Under the pieces are notes generated by a model. It was given only the letters and a program-made list of their open reading frames with translations, searched no databases and was not told the origin of the DNA. From the NCBI RefSeq assembly GCF_000003605.2, contig NW_003120936.1, positions 175,574 through 196,914 on the forward strand: a DNA stretch of 21,341 nt. The letters run 5' to 3'. Every line of letters begins with the position of its first letter. Position 1 is the first letter of the stretch. The stretch is from Saccoglossus kowalevskii. Lineage: Eukaryota; Hemichordata; Enteropneusta; Harrimaniidae. Below, in pieces: positions 1-11,200 of the stretch. The position numbers and the translations under genes are program-made.

Positions 1-691
1 CTATGAGTTTAGGCATATTGTAAATATTCGATAGTAAAATGTGAGCGTTCCATAAACTCTTACTCTACTCTTTTACGGTATAGAAATAGAGTCTTCAACT
101 TGATTATCAAACGTTGCTCTCAGTTCCAAATACACCCAATTTATATTGTTAATTTCTTTTACCGATTTTGATGCTTTAGGAGAAAAAAATAAATTCAGAT
201 AATATGACGCAATGTGTAAGAGCCCATCTTAGCAACCACAATTTTAACGAGATACAGCGAGAGCACATCCTACGTGAAAATATAAGGAATAATATATTAT
301 TGGCATCATCCCTGTTCATTACATGCGTCAAATGAGGGCGCTCGTCAAAGCAGTTGAAATTTTCGCATTTACCGGGGTTTTCCAGCGATGTGGCTTCAAA
401 ACAAGGGCGGTGAGACCCAATTAAAGGTTGTTTTGAATGTTGTTAGTATCAAATTTCTCACCGTTCACCTTGGGTGTAATTAGGAACTAAACACGAACAC
501 GTGGTATTGTTATGTTAATTGTCATATTGTTGTTGTTATTCAGTGACCTTATTGCCGGCGTAAGTTTGAGCTAACCATGCCTCTTGTAATTCTTGTATTG
601 TGATGTAAGAGTAGTATGCTTACTCACATGGTCCTTTTATACCCTATAACTGTGCGTATAAAGCTAGCACCAAACGTCCAGTCGATCCTGG
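1..691. other. 3' flank with no supported gene
   Basis: AT-rich, no open frame above background, no splice-site pairs that join into a coding run, and no repeat that I could define apart from the fold-back element beginning at 692. Confidence 0.5.
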
Positions 692-901
692 ACTTGCTTG
701 CAGTGTGTTGCGATCCCAAATAGAAATTCCTGAAAAATTAATATAAATTGCGCAAACAAGGGGTGAAGTTCTATGACCGCGAAATCACAAGAATTGTTGG
801 GGTTTGGCGGTCACAGGACTTTCGCGTTCACCCATCGTTTACGCAATTTATATTTATTTTCAAGAATTTGTCTTCGGAATCGCAACATACTGCAAGCAAG
901 T
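692..901. repeat. Fold-back inverted repeat (about 210 bp)
   Basis: Left arm 692-786 and right arm 802-901 are inverted copies, roughly 80% identical by eye, with a loop of about 15 bp. Both arms share, in order, ACTTGCTTGCAGT, TGTTGCGAT, TATAAATTGCG, GGGTGAA and TGACCGC when the right arm is reverse-complemented. There is no clear target-site duplication. It is probably an old fold-back MITE. The 67-codon open frame at 773-976 falls on the right arm and is not a gene. Confidence 0.7.
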
Positions 902-1249
902 TTAAGTGGACCTCCTAGAAGTGTTGAAAAGTTAAGAATTCTGCAAACATTGTACGCGGTAGCGAATAACTGTTAATTGTGTTACATTGTTCACGAAGCA
1001 GAACATGCGTAGTGACTCTGTAACATTATGGACTTCAAAATAAGTAGGTCGAATGAATTCAAATGGCCATTATCATTTAACGGAATATTCATATGAGGTT
1101 TATAGTACAAATACGTTGATTAACGTATGTATCGACGCGTTTGTTACGAGCGGACTTAGTATCTAATAAAGTATAATGCGAGAATATGTTAATTATGATG
1201 GCGTATGTATGATGTGTGAAGTCAAAGTGTAGAAATTGAACATAATAAT
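902..1249. other. Non-coding flank between fold-back repeat and probable 3' UTR
   Basis: AT-rich sequence with stops in all frames. I see no feature in it. Confidence 0.5.
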
Positions 1250-2222
1250 ATGATAAACAATGTATTTTATTTTAATACAGAAAGTTATATTTAATTACAA
1301 AACTCATCTTATATTCGATCAAGTATTCAAAAACATTTCCAATTCAACACATATACAAAGTCAAACGATGTAAAAACACTAAGACAAAGTATATCAGCTT
1401 TCAGATTAGGATAGGAATCAGTATCGAGCGCAAACAAATCACTCACATGTGGTATTTCACATATTGGTAAAGAGAGACTGACAAATCATATAATCACGAA
1501 TGAAAAGAATGAAATCAGTTGTCATAGCAACAAACCACTATTTTATATATTTACATTGAGCCAGTCACGTATGTACGTACAAACATGTATGCAAAGATTG
1601 CATCGATTAAAACGTATATACAAAAAAAGTTGGCTCATCATTGTTTTTGTCTTTCTTACAATTATTGAATCCGAGACAGATATATTCCTTACAAATGCGT
1701 AGGTTATATTAACAACACAAACGATTTTGTTCTCATGATTTAATGTCAACTAAATAACAATACAAATGATCAATATGCAAATGGGGCTGCTAGATAATTT
1801 CATGATTAGTAATATTTACAAATAGAATTAAAGAATAGATTTAAAGATATATTACAAGTGAATAAAATTTAGTATTGCCTCTCAGTGGTACCATTGGAGG
1901 TATGAGAGTTGTCACAAATGTTCACGAATTCATGAAAATATATACTCACTGGGTGCACTAAAATGATTATGTGAAACACGTAAATTATGTAATTCCCGTG
2001 CCTGACGGGACCCACAATGGACGGCTTATGTAACATGAACACAATGCAAGCATCTGCTTCCCCGCTGACCGTAAACAGAAGTCCAATGTGCATGTGTGAT
2101 GGTTTGAACCCCGTGCGACAACATGTCCGAAGGTGTATCGGATAAGTAACTTTCTCGATGACTGAGTTCACGTTTGGCAAAATACAACGTAGTCCCGTCT
2201 ATGTAAAAATACTTTCATTGCC
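1250..2222 (-). other. Probable 3' UTR of the ten-module gene
   Basis: This is the minus-strand sequence after the stop codon. A minus-strand ATTAAA occurs at 1744-1739 and an AATAAA (in AATAAAAT) at 1271-1266; either could be the polyadenylation signal, giving a 3' UTR of about 0.5 or 1 kb. A 103-codon open frame at 1869-2180 lies inside this region; it has no recognisable domain and no module cysteine pattern, so I do not call it a gene. Confidence 0.4.
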
Positions 2223-2299
2223 TTATACGTTGAACCACAATGACACAAGTGTTCCCAATATGCTAAGTAGGATGCTGACACAAACCATGTTACCGGCAG
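2223..2299 (-). CDS. Exon 12: hydrophobic C-terminus, probable GPI signal
   Basis: 77 coding nt. The acceptor is GAATTATTTTCAG just before 2299 and the stop TAA is at 2225-2223. Phase 1 fits the donor of module 10. It gives Ala-Ala-Gly, then NMVCVSILLSILGTLVSLWF, then Asn-Val and stop. With the preceding Gly-Ala it forms a run of small residues (G-A-A-A-G-N) directly before about 18 hydrophobic residues, and there is no cytoplasmic tail. This is the layout of a GPI-attachment signal (omega site among the small residues, hydrophobic tail to the end). A type I transmembrane anchor without a tail is the alternative. The exon is too short to stand out by open frame; it was found by reading acceptors downstream of module 10. 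No competing exon is visible in the 1.4 kb intron before it. Confidence 0.7.
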
Positions 2300-5200
2300 C
2301 TGAAAATAATTCGAGAAAATGATGAGAATTTTGATAGTAAATCACTTTTTCTGTATATCAAGCAGAATTCATTTATGATTCACACAATATATCACGCAAA
2401 ATTCGTGTATTGTTTTACAGAATGCATCATACAAGATATCATTCACAATTCATGTGTGGATTTCAACATGATGGTACCACACATGGTATTACACACAATA
2501 TAACGCAAAATTCGTGTATTGTTTTACAGAAGGCATCATACAAGATATCATTCACAATTCATGTGTGGATTTACACATGATGGTACTACACATGGTATCA
2601 CACACAATATCACGCAAAATTCGTTTGTTGATTTACACAAGGCATCATACAAGATATCATTCACAATTCATGTGTGAGTTTACACATGATGGTGTCACAC
2701 ATGGTATCACACAAGATATCACGTAAAATTCGTGTATGCATTTACACAAGGCATCATAGATATCATTCACAATTCATGTGTGGATTTACACATGATGGTA
2801 TCACACATGGTATCACACAAGATATCACGTAAAATTCGTGTATGAATTTACACAAGGCACCATACAAGATATCATTCACAAGTCTTGTGTCGATTTACAT
2901 ATGATGGTGTCACGCATGGTATCACACAAGGTATCACGTAAAATTCCTGTATGAATTTACACAAGGCATCATACAAGATATCATTCACAATTCATGTGTG
3001 CATTTACACATGGTGGTATCACACATGGTATCACACAAGATATCACGTAAAATTCGTGTATGGATTTACACAAGGCATTATACAAGATATCATTCACAAT
3101 TCATGTGTGGATTTACACATGGTGGTATCACACATGGTATCACACAAGCTATCACGTAAAATTCGTGTATGGATATAAATATGGCACCATACAAGATACT
3201 ATGCAGGATTCACGTTTAGATTCACACATGGTATCATACAAGCCATGCAGAATTCATTCATGGTTTCAAACACACAGAGAACAGAGCACACAGTGAACAA
3301 AGCACACAGAGAACAGAACGCACAGTGAACAGAGCACACAGAGAACAGAGCACACACGAGAACAGAGCACACAGTGAACGGAGCACACAGTGAACGGAGC
3401 ACACAGTGAACAGAGCACACAGTGAACAGCGCACACAGTGAACAGAGCACACAGTGAACAGAAAGCACAGTGAACAGAGCGCACAGTGCACAGAGCACAC
3501 AGTGAACAGAGCACACAGTGAACAGAGCACACAGTGAACAGAACGCACAGAGAACATAGCACACAGAGAACAGAACACACACGAGAACAGAGCACACAGT
3601 GAACAGAGCACACAGTGAACAGAGCACACTTTACATAATTGCAGTGCCATACAATTTCGACATTGTAGTGATCACTCTTCAATCATAAAGTGAAATGACA
3701 TTGATATCTTACCTGCTCCACATGTGACTGCTGTACACAATGTATTTAATGATGAGTCGAATGGATCAAAGAACCAGTCAGCTCCATCACCCTGTGTTAG
3801 TTCCACACAGAAATAACCCAAGTTACCGCATTCTGACTGAGGCGGGAGAGTGACTATTACAGATGTGAATTCGTACGAGGCACCTCCATTTAAATTTTGT
3901 CCGACATGGTCTTCCATACTTGCAGCAGTGCTCTCCACTTTAGTTGTTGGGCTTCCTCCAGTTGATGTTTCCGCAAGAAATCCTTTTATTTTCCAGTTGT
4001 CATTACCAGTAACCGAACTAGACGATGGCGTAGACGTAATAGTTACATCAAAGGTAACATCCACATTTTCTCCTTGGGTTACCTTACCATTTGTTGGACC
4101 AATAACATCGAGTGCGGACAGATCAAAGCTCAGTATAGTTTGTGCTGAAGAAAAGGAGAATATTGAAGTCAAATTAATGCACAACATGTGTGGAAATCAA
4201 AACGTTTGTTAAAGCGCGGTGGTCGTCGTGCAGCGCGTGTTCGAATTTCATGTAAATAAACAATGTATTTTTCACGCGTTGTATACGTCGCTATGAGTCT
4301 CATATCGAACAGGACGCGGCACGACGACTGCCGCCCTTTAATGTCTTTTTAGCAAATATATGAAATGATGGTTTTAAAATCTACAAGCTAAATGCTACTC
4401 ACATGAACAAGATGTAAGCTGCACACAGGCTGTTGACGTACTCAGGGAAGTCATTGACCACAGCGGGTTAGCGCCACTATTTTCAGACAAATCAACACAG
4501 GCATGGCTGTAGTATAAACTGGTTGCTTGTTGGCAAGTGATCACACTAGAAAAGTCCATAACAGCCTGCACATTAATGAGCTCTGCAGGAGTGCCGTCAG
4601 AGAAACCAATAGTGTTATCGGGGATGGATGCTGACACTGTGCTAGATGGTTTTGGGTTGGACCCCATAGAGTCAGTTGCTATATAAGCGTTGATAGTGTA
4701 AAGGTCGGTTCCAGTCACTGCATCACCTGAGGTTTCAGTAATCGTTACGTCAAAATTGAATGTATTACTTTCGCCCATCTGAACGGTCAAGTCCCCATTA
4801 GCATTATTGGCAACAGACACATCAATAGTAGGGGCAGCTGAAAAAAACAAAACGAAATATTGGTCAGTTGATTTCTACTTGACATGTATCTGCTGTACGG
4901 ATGCCGAAATATTGGAGACAGCTATCAGTATTAAAGTGGGAGGGTCGTCACTTGCGCAAGCGCGGGAATTGAGTCCCAAGCGATGATAACAACACACGCT
5001 AAAAACGCAAAGGCTCATGGGTAGAAGTTTGTTTGTAAACAATGATACGCTATGGCCATCTGACGCATGCGCAGGTGACGACACCCCCGCTTTAAAACGA
5101 GCAGGTGAACTATACTTACTGGTACAAACTTCAATAACAGAACACCCCATTTCAGGATCAGTATGATCAAACCAAGACCACTCATTAGAAGCAGGAGTCA

Positions 5201-8200
5201 CATCGGCACATATGTGAGAATAATCCTCGCAGACATTCACTGTCAGATCGAATGTTGCAACTACACCACTGATAACAGACTGGTCGTTTTCAGCTATGGT
5301 AACACTTGTACTGGGTACTGTGGCTGCCATCTTCGCAGATGAATTTGCACCGCTGCTGTCAGCTGCTAAATAGATGTTGATACTGAACAGAGCATTGGCA
5401 GCGTCTGATAGTTTACCAGTATTTGTACCAGCTGTTCCAATGCTGATGTCCAACGAAACTGTTTCACTCGCCCCCATAGCAATGGAGATTTGGGCGCTAT
5501 TATGCGCAGATATTATAACGGGCTCGGATGCAGGTGTCAACACAGCTGAAAGAACAGAAGTAGAATTTAGTTCATTTATTATAAAATAAATTATCCCGGA
5601 AGGCGCAAGTCGTGCTCGCACATAGTATATTAAGAAGTACATAACAACGACTCACTAAATTGAAGTATAATTCGTATTTCAGTCTCACATGAAGGGGACA
5701 AGGGGGATACCTTGTACAGGTTACAGGGAATAAAAAGGCATGTTACGTTTTTTACAGGAAATACAATGAAAGTTCCATTTACAGTAAAAAATAGTTTTTT
5801 ACACTTTACAGATAAAACACATTCCTAATTACATTTTCATAATATATTTGATAATTTGTGTTTAAGAATCAAAATTTGAAATTGCGTACGAATTGCGACA
5901 TTTAATGTGGAAAATGCTTTATATACGCTTACAAAAAACAAGATCCTTGTACAGTTTACGGACGAATAAAATAGCTGGTTACATTTTTCACCTTACCCAT
6001 GTCTACAAATTTACGTTTTTTATTCATTTTAATTAAATTATTACGAAAACAAAAACAATAAATTACAGCTTACGAAAATACCCCTTACCGACCCTCTCAC
6101 ATGGTACGTCAAAAACTACCATTTTATTCAGCTAATTGTATCACTAAACAGTTCTCCTGAAATATATCTATCACATCCCTACTTGGCAGGTAAATGTTTA
6201 ATTTGAAAAAAAATTCTATGGAATTGTATTCATTTGATGCAATGTGTCTATAACATGAACATGAAATCACATCATGTCATTGCCTTGAAAGATGGTTGTC
6301 GAACATAATTGTTGCTGTTCAGCTGAATATAAACTCACTTGTGCATCCCGTAATGGAAGTGCAAGCTTGGTAAGAGACTATTGAATCCGCCCATGTCCAT
6401 TCCGCACTCGCTGGTGTAATCGCAACACACAGACTCGTCCAAGCACTGCATTCTAGACCCAACAAATCGTCCGGATAGTCTGTGTTGTTGACGTTAATAA
6501 GTTCGGTCATTGAACTATTTTTTAAAGTTACAAGATATGTTGGCACAGCGGCAGTCACGTGTGAACGCGATCCTCCATCTTGGATACTGCTCTGAAATAA
6601 AAAGAACTCGATATCGAACAAATTATCGCCATTGTCAGTGATGAGGCCCGTCTCTTCGCCAGTATTGATGGTGATGTCTAGGTAGTAGACGGATGTTGTT
6701 CCCATGACGATGTCCAAATCCGTACCACTGGTGGCAGCAATCGCGATGGATGTTCCTTCCACTTGGGCTGCAAAGATGACAACAAATCTGATAAGTGACT
6801 TTTCAAGATGCAGGTACATGTGTTATGTTTAGTAGTACACAGGTTGTTTTAGTGACAGGCCGCAGACAGGTCACAGCTATCTGTGTCCGAGGGTGGAATG
6901 ATAATTTATACCGAGCCCCACGCAACCTGATATATTTGTATACATAAATCAAATGTGGAAAATTGTATAACATGGATTTTAAATAAATATGTTAGTGGAG
7001 ATAAGTTATTTACATAGGTAAGGCAACTTACTTGTACATGCTCCCAGTAATTCGCATGCTTCAACGGACACCACCTTATCATGCCATACCCATGATGCTT
7101 CATCTTCTGGACTGATGCTCACACAGATGTCGGTATAATCGTCGCAACTAAGACCGAATAGACCTATGTCAGCTCGTACACTGCTAATCACAGTGTCACT
7201 GCCTTCTGTCATGGTGACGGTTTCGCTGATAACATCCGCTCTGACTGGTTTTGACGTGGTGTTCAGCTCGTTGTGCCATAAATATAAATGCATGGAGAAC
7301 AATACATTGGCGTCACCTTCGATCGCCGCACTGTGTTCTACCACAGGAATCGTAACTTCCAAATCGAATACCTTCCTTTTACCCATGTCAATAGTCAAGT
7401 CATCTGATGTTATGGATATGTCTCCATCCGTTATCGAACCTGATTGAAATAGAAACCTGTTAACACTTTCGTCAACATGTTCCTTTCGGCATGCAGTTAC
7501 TGTTCACAACGTGTGTGTATTCTTGGTCTAATTAAAGCGCGGTGGTCGTCGCGCAGCGCGTGTCCGAATTTCATGTAAATAAACAATGTATTTTACACGC
7601 GTTGTATGCGTCGCTGTGAGTCCCATATCGAACAAGACGCGGCGCGATGACTGCCGCCCTTTAAATATAATATAAGCAGTTTTATTCTCTATATCAATAA
7701 TCAACATAAATTTTGAAGTTATTTACTTTGTGCATGGCATTTACGAACAACTATCTAGCCTATATTTATCCCCGTATACTTACTAGTACAAGTTCCAATT
7801 GGTACGCATGACACGTGAGGATCGACTGTATCATTCCACGCCCACTGGACACCAACAGGACCCATGTCTATGCAGATATAGCTATAGTCAGCACAACTGC
7901 GACCTGTGAGATCGTAATCTGACAACGTGGCGGTAATACCCGTGGTGTTGGCCACGGTGTCGATGGTAACATTGTATTCTGATACTATGGCGTCTCCCTT
8001 GTTTAAATCGGTGGTCCCTATATCATCTGAGGCGACATAGATTTGTATGTCAAACAGCTCGTCCGCGGAATCCATGATTTCACCTGTTTCAGATCCAGTA
8101 AGGATAGTTATGTCCAATATGAACTCCTCGTCAGTAATTCCCATGATAATATCTAGATCACTGGCAGCATTTGGTTCCACTGTGATTGTATCATCGGTGA

Positions 8201-11200
8201 CTTGTACTGTGGATGAAACGCAATATTATTATGTTTAACACTTGTTATAAATGATAGTAATTGCAATTTTTATTGATATTGTGTCCATGCATCAGGATAT
8301 TGATGTACAATAATACAAGTACAATAAAGCTGCAACACAAATGTATGAATCGTAATATGAGGAAATGTAATACATTAAAAAAATCCAACGCCATTTTTTT
8401 GCCATCTTTATTATGAGGCAGCTGCTACTATACTGATTTGACACACACCAGCACTTTTAAAGCGAGAGGGTTGTCACCTGCGCACGCGCGGAAATTGAGT
8501 CCCAAGCGACGTTAACTTGACAAAACACGCTAAAAATGCAAAGGCTCATGGGTAGACGCTTGTTTGTAAACAATTAAACGCCTGGCGCATGCGCAGGTGA
8601 CGACTCACCCGCTTTAAAGATAGAGCGGATGTTGAAAAATCATTTACACGTGGCTCTCATGGTGTTAGTACTTATACTCACTTGTACAGTCGTCGAATTC
8701 GTAACATGCCACTTTAACCATTTCATCGCTCCATTGCCATGACTCGTACGGAGCCGTGCTTTTAGGTTCAACATCTACACATACATGAGTAAAGACGGCA
8801 CACGAAAACCCATCTGTGTTTACGTCGGCCTGTATGCTAGCCAAAGTAGTAGCGCCTACACCTGTAGATAGTACCACCTCGCTAGAAGAAATTCCTGTGG
8901 CGTCCATCTTAGGGGATGCATTGCTTCCGACATCGTCTCCAGATAAATACACTTTGATATTGAACATATTGTTGCCATTATTATCGACCAAAGCGCTGTC
9001 ATCGATTACATCTATGGCTATATCCAAGTCGAACGCTATGACTTCGCCCAATTCAACTTCTAAACTTCCACCTCCATTGTTAGCTAACGTAACATCCGCT
9101 GTGATATTACCTGTAATTAACCGAAAAAAAAACACACTTAAAAATAATAACATGTTGAGGAGAAACAGATCTTTAAGCGACAACATTAATGAACATCACT
9201 AAAGACTAGATCAGCAATAAACGAATTTATTGTTTATTGATTGCATAACATTTGAAACAACATACCAATACAGGTTGATATTGCAACACACGACACAATG
9301 GCATCAGTACTGGCGTTAGCCCATGTCCAAACGTCCTCGATTTTAGACGTGATATTTGCACAAATATAAGAATAGTCATCGCAATTCAAGTCTGTGGTGT
9401 CCATATCTTCAGCAACCACATTGATGACGACTGGATTTCCCTCACTTCCAACATCTGGTTCTATCGTTACATCCTGTGAGCTCACTACACCGTCGACTTT
9501 ATCAGTTGGATCAGAACCATCGTTAGCGCTGGCCAAGTAGACGACGACGGTGAACATATCAAATACATCGTCTGTTATTTCAGCAGAATGGTGACCTGTT
9601 GTTAGTGTGATATCAAGATTGAAAGACTCGGTGGTGATTCCCATAACAATGTCCAGGTCACCACTTGGATTGCTGGTGACAATCGGTACAGGATCTGCCT
9701 CAATTTCACCTGTATAGAAGAAATTATATTTCATTGAAAAACAAATTGTACATTTTTTATTTCTTTGAAATCCCGGTACGAATTTATTCTGGACAGATTT
9801 CATGTACAATTTTATAAATCACTTCATTGATTACTTTAGCTACCAAACTCTCGTTTCTTTGATGAGTTTGCTCGTATATCTACATAACGGATCGCAATTG
9901 TTAACTTGTTTTCGCTTTATAATGTTACAATAAAACTAGAGTCGTGAAGTTGCAGTGAAAGGTATAAAACTGGTAATGTCATCGTGAGTTCTAATTAAAG
10001 CGAGAGGGTCGTCACCTGTGCACACGCGGGAATTGAGTCCCAAGCAACGACAACAACACACGCTAAAACGCAAAGGCTCATGGGTAGACGCTTGTTTGTA
10101 AAGAATGACACGCTATGGCCATCTGACGCATGCGCAGGTGACTACTCTCCCGCTTTAATATTATTGAGTTAGTTCAATATCATTTAACCAGCAAATCATT
10201 TATTTCGAATAAGTTGGTAGTCGCAGTTGCTATGCCATTTGAAGGTTTGCACGCGCATTCATTATTAAATATTTGAATTTGAAAGAAAGCTGATGATCGG
10301 TATTTACAAATTGTTATAAATATGTTATTAATCTAAGGCACAGCTTTCTGCCATTCATTGTTAAAAAGTTTTTTTTTTATTTTCCACGTTGGTGGCGTAA
10401 TATAGTGATGTTTTATGTAAAAAGAAGAAACATAATCGCATTACCGATTCGTTTTTGAAAGAAACTCTGAACCAGGAACAGATCTTTTTGCCTTAATAGA
10501 TAAGACCATACTTACTAGTGCATGTGAGTGCAGAACAGGCTATCTTCGGATCCGTTCCTGACCCCCACTGCCAGGGGGCACCGACGTCAGGGTTTATTGA
10601 CACGCACACGTGTGTATGCACTTCACAGTTCAGTCCACTCAGGTCGGGTAATGTTGCAGTAAAGTCTATTATAAACTCAGTCGACGGCGTAACTGCGGTA
10701 GTGGGTGTATCAAGAGTTGCGTTCACGGTATGTGTGGCGTTATCTCCATTTACGGACGTAGCGATAAACACTTCAACAGCAAACGCAGCGAGCGGCAGAT
10801 CGGCGGTTTCAGTGTTGTCTGTCGGAGTTGTAGAAATCTCAAGATCGAAAGTTTTTGATGTTCCATATATTATGTCAATATCAGCGCCACTGGGCTCAGT
10901 CAAAGTCGGCACCCCACTATCATCTTCTGTAATGATGCCTAAGCAAAACATTGAGAAAATTGAGACATTGTGAACACAGTTGAAAATAAATAAAAATTCC
11001 AATATTTTGTTTTTAGTACTTATTTAAATGTACATAAGATTTTCCATACGTTAGTTTCACTCGACTGTCATGTCAATACTAGTATTACAAAATCACGATA
11101 CCACCATTTGTACCCATTGTCTCTCAAAACATTGTCTCACTCAGAATTCAAATTAGGCCAAATTAGAAATTGAAACGCTCATAGCACAGAATTCATTTAC

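Larger units (their letters stand above)
2300..3712 (-). other. Intron between module 10 and the C-terminal exon
   Basis: 1413 nt, phase 1, almost entirely occupied by the 109-bp and 16-bp tandem arrays. No additional module exon is visible: no four-cysteine frame exists outside the repeat-made frames. Confidence 0.7.

Noticed and set aside
1869-2180. 103-codon minus-strand open frame downstream of the stop codon
   Set aside because: It lies in the probable 3' UTR, has no module cysteine pattern, and no phase-1 acceptor leads into it.
3199-3682. Three overlapping minus-strand frames of 130-142 codons rich in Cys, Leu, Val and Ser
   Set aside because: They are made by the 16-bp tandem repeat, which lacks stops in all minus frames. 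They carry no module pattern.
4145-8681. MITE order A-B repeated in introns 10/9-9/8 and 6/5-5/4, suggesting duplication of a four-exon block
   Set aside because: The sequences outside the TTAA ends do not match between copies, and module similarity (3/5/7 and 4/9) does not follow a four-exon shift. Independent insertion is simpler.
3850-10973. Plus-strand open frames opposite module exons (3850-4212, 5374-5589, 7166-7447, 8816-9202, 10518-10973)
   Set aside because: Each mirrors a module exon on the other strand. They lack domains, splice context and conserved pattern among themselves.
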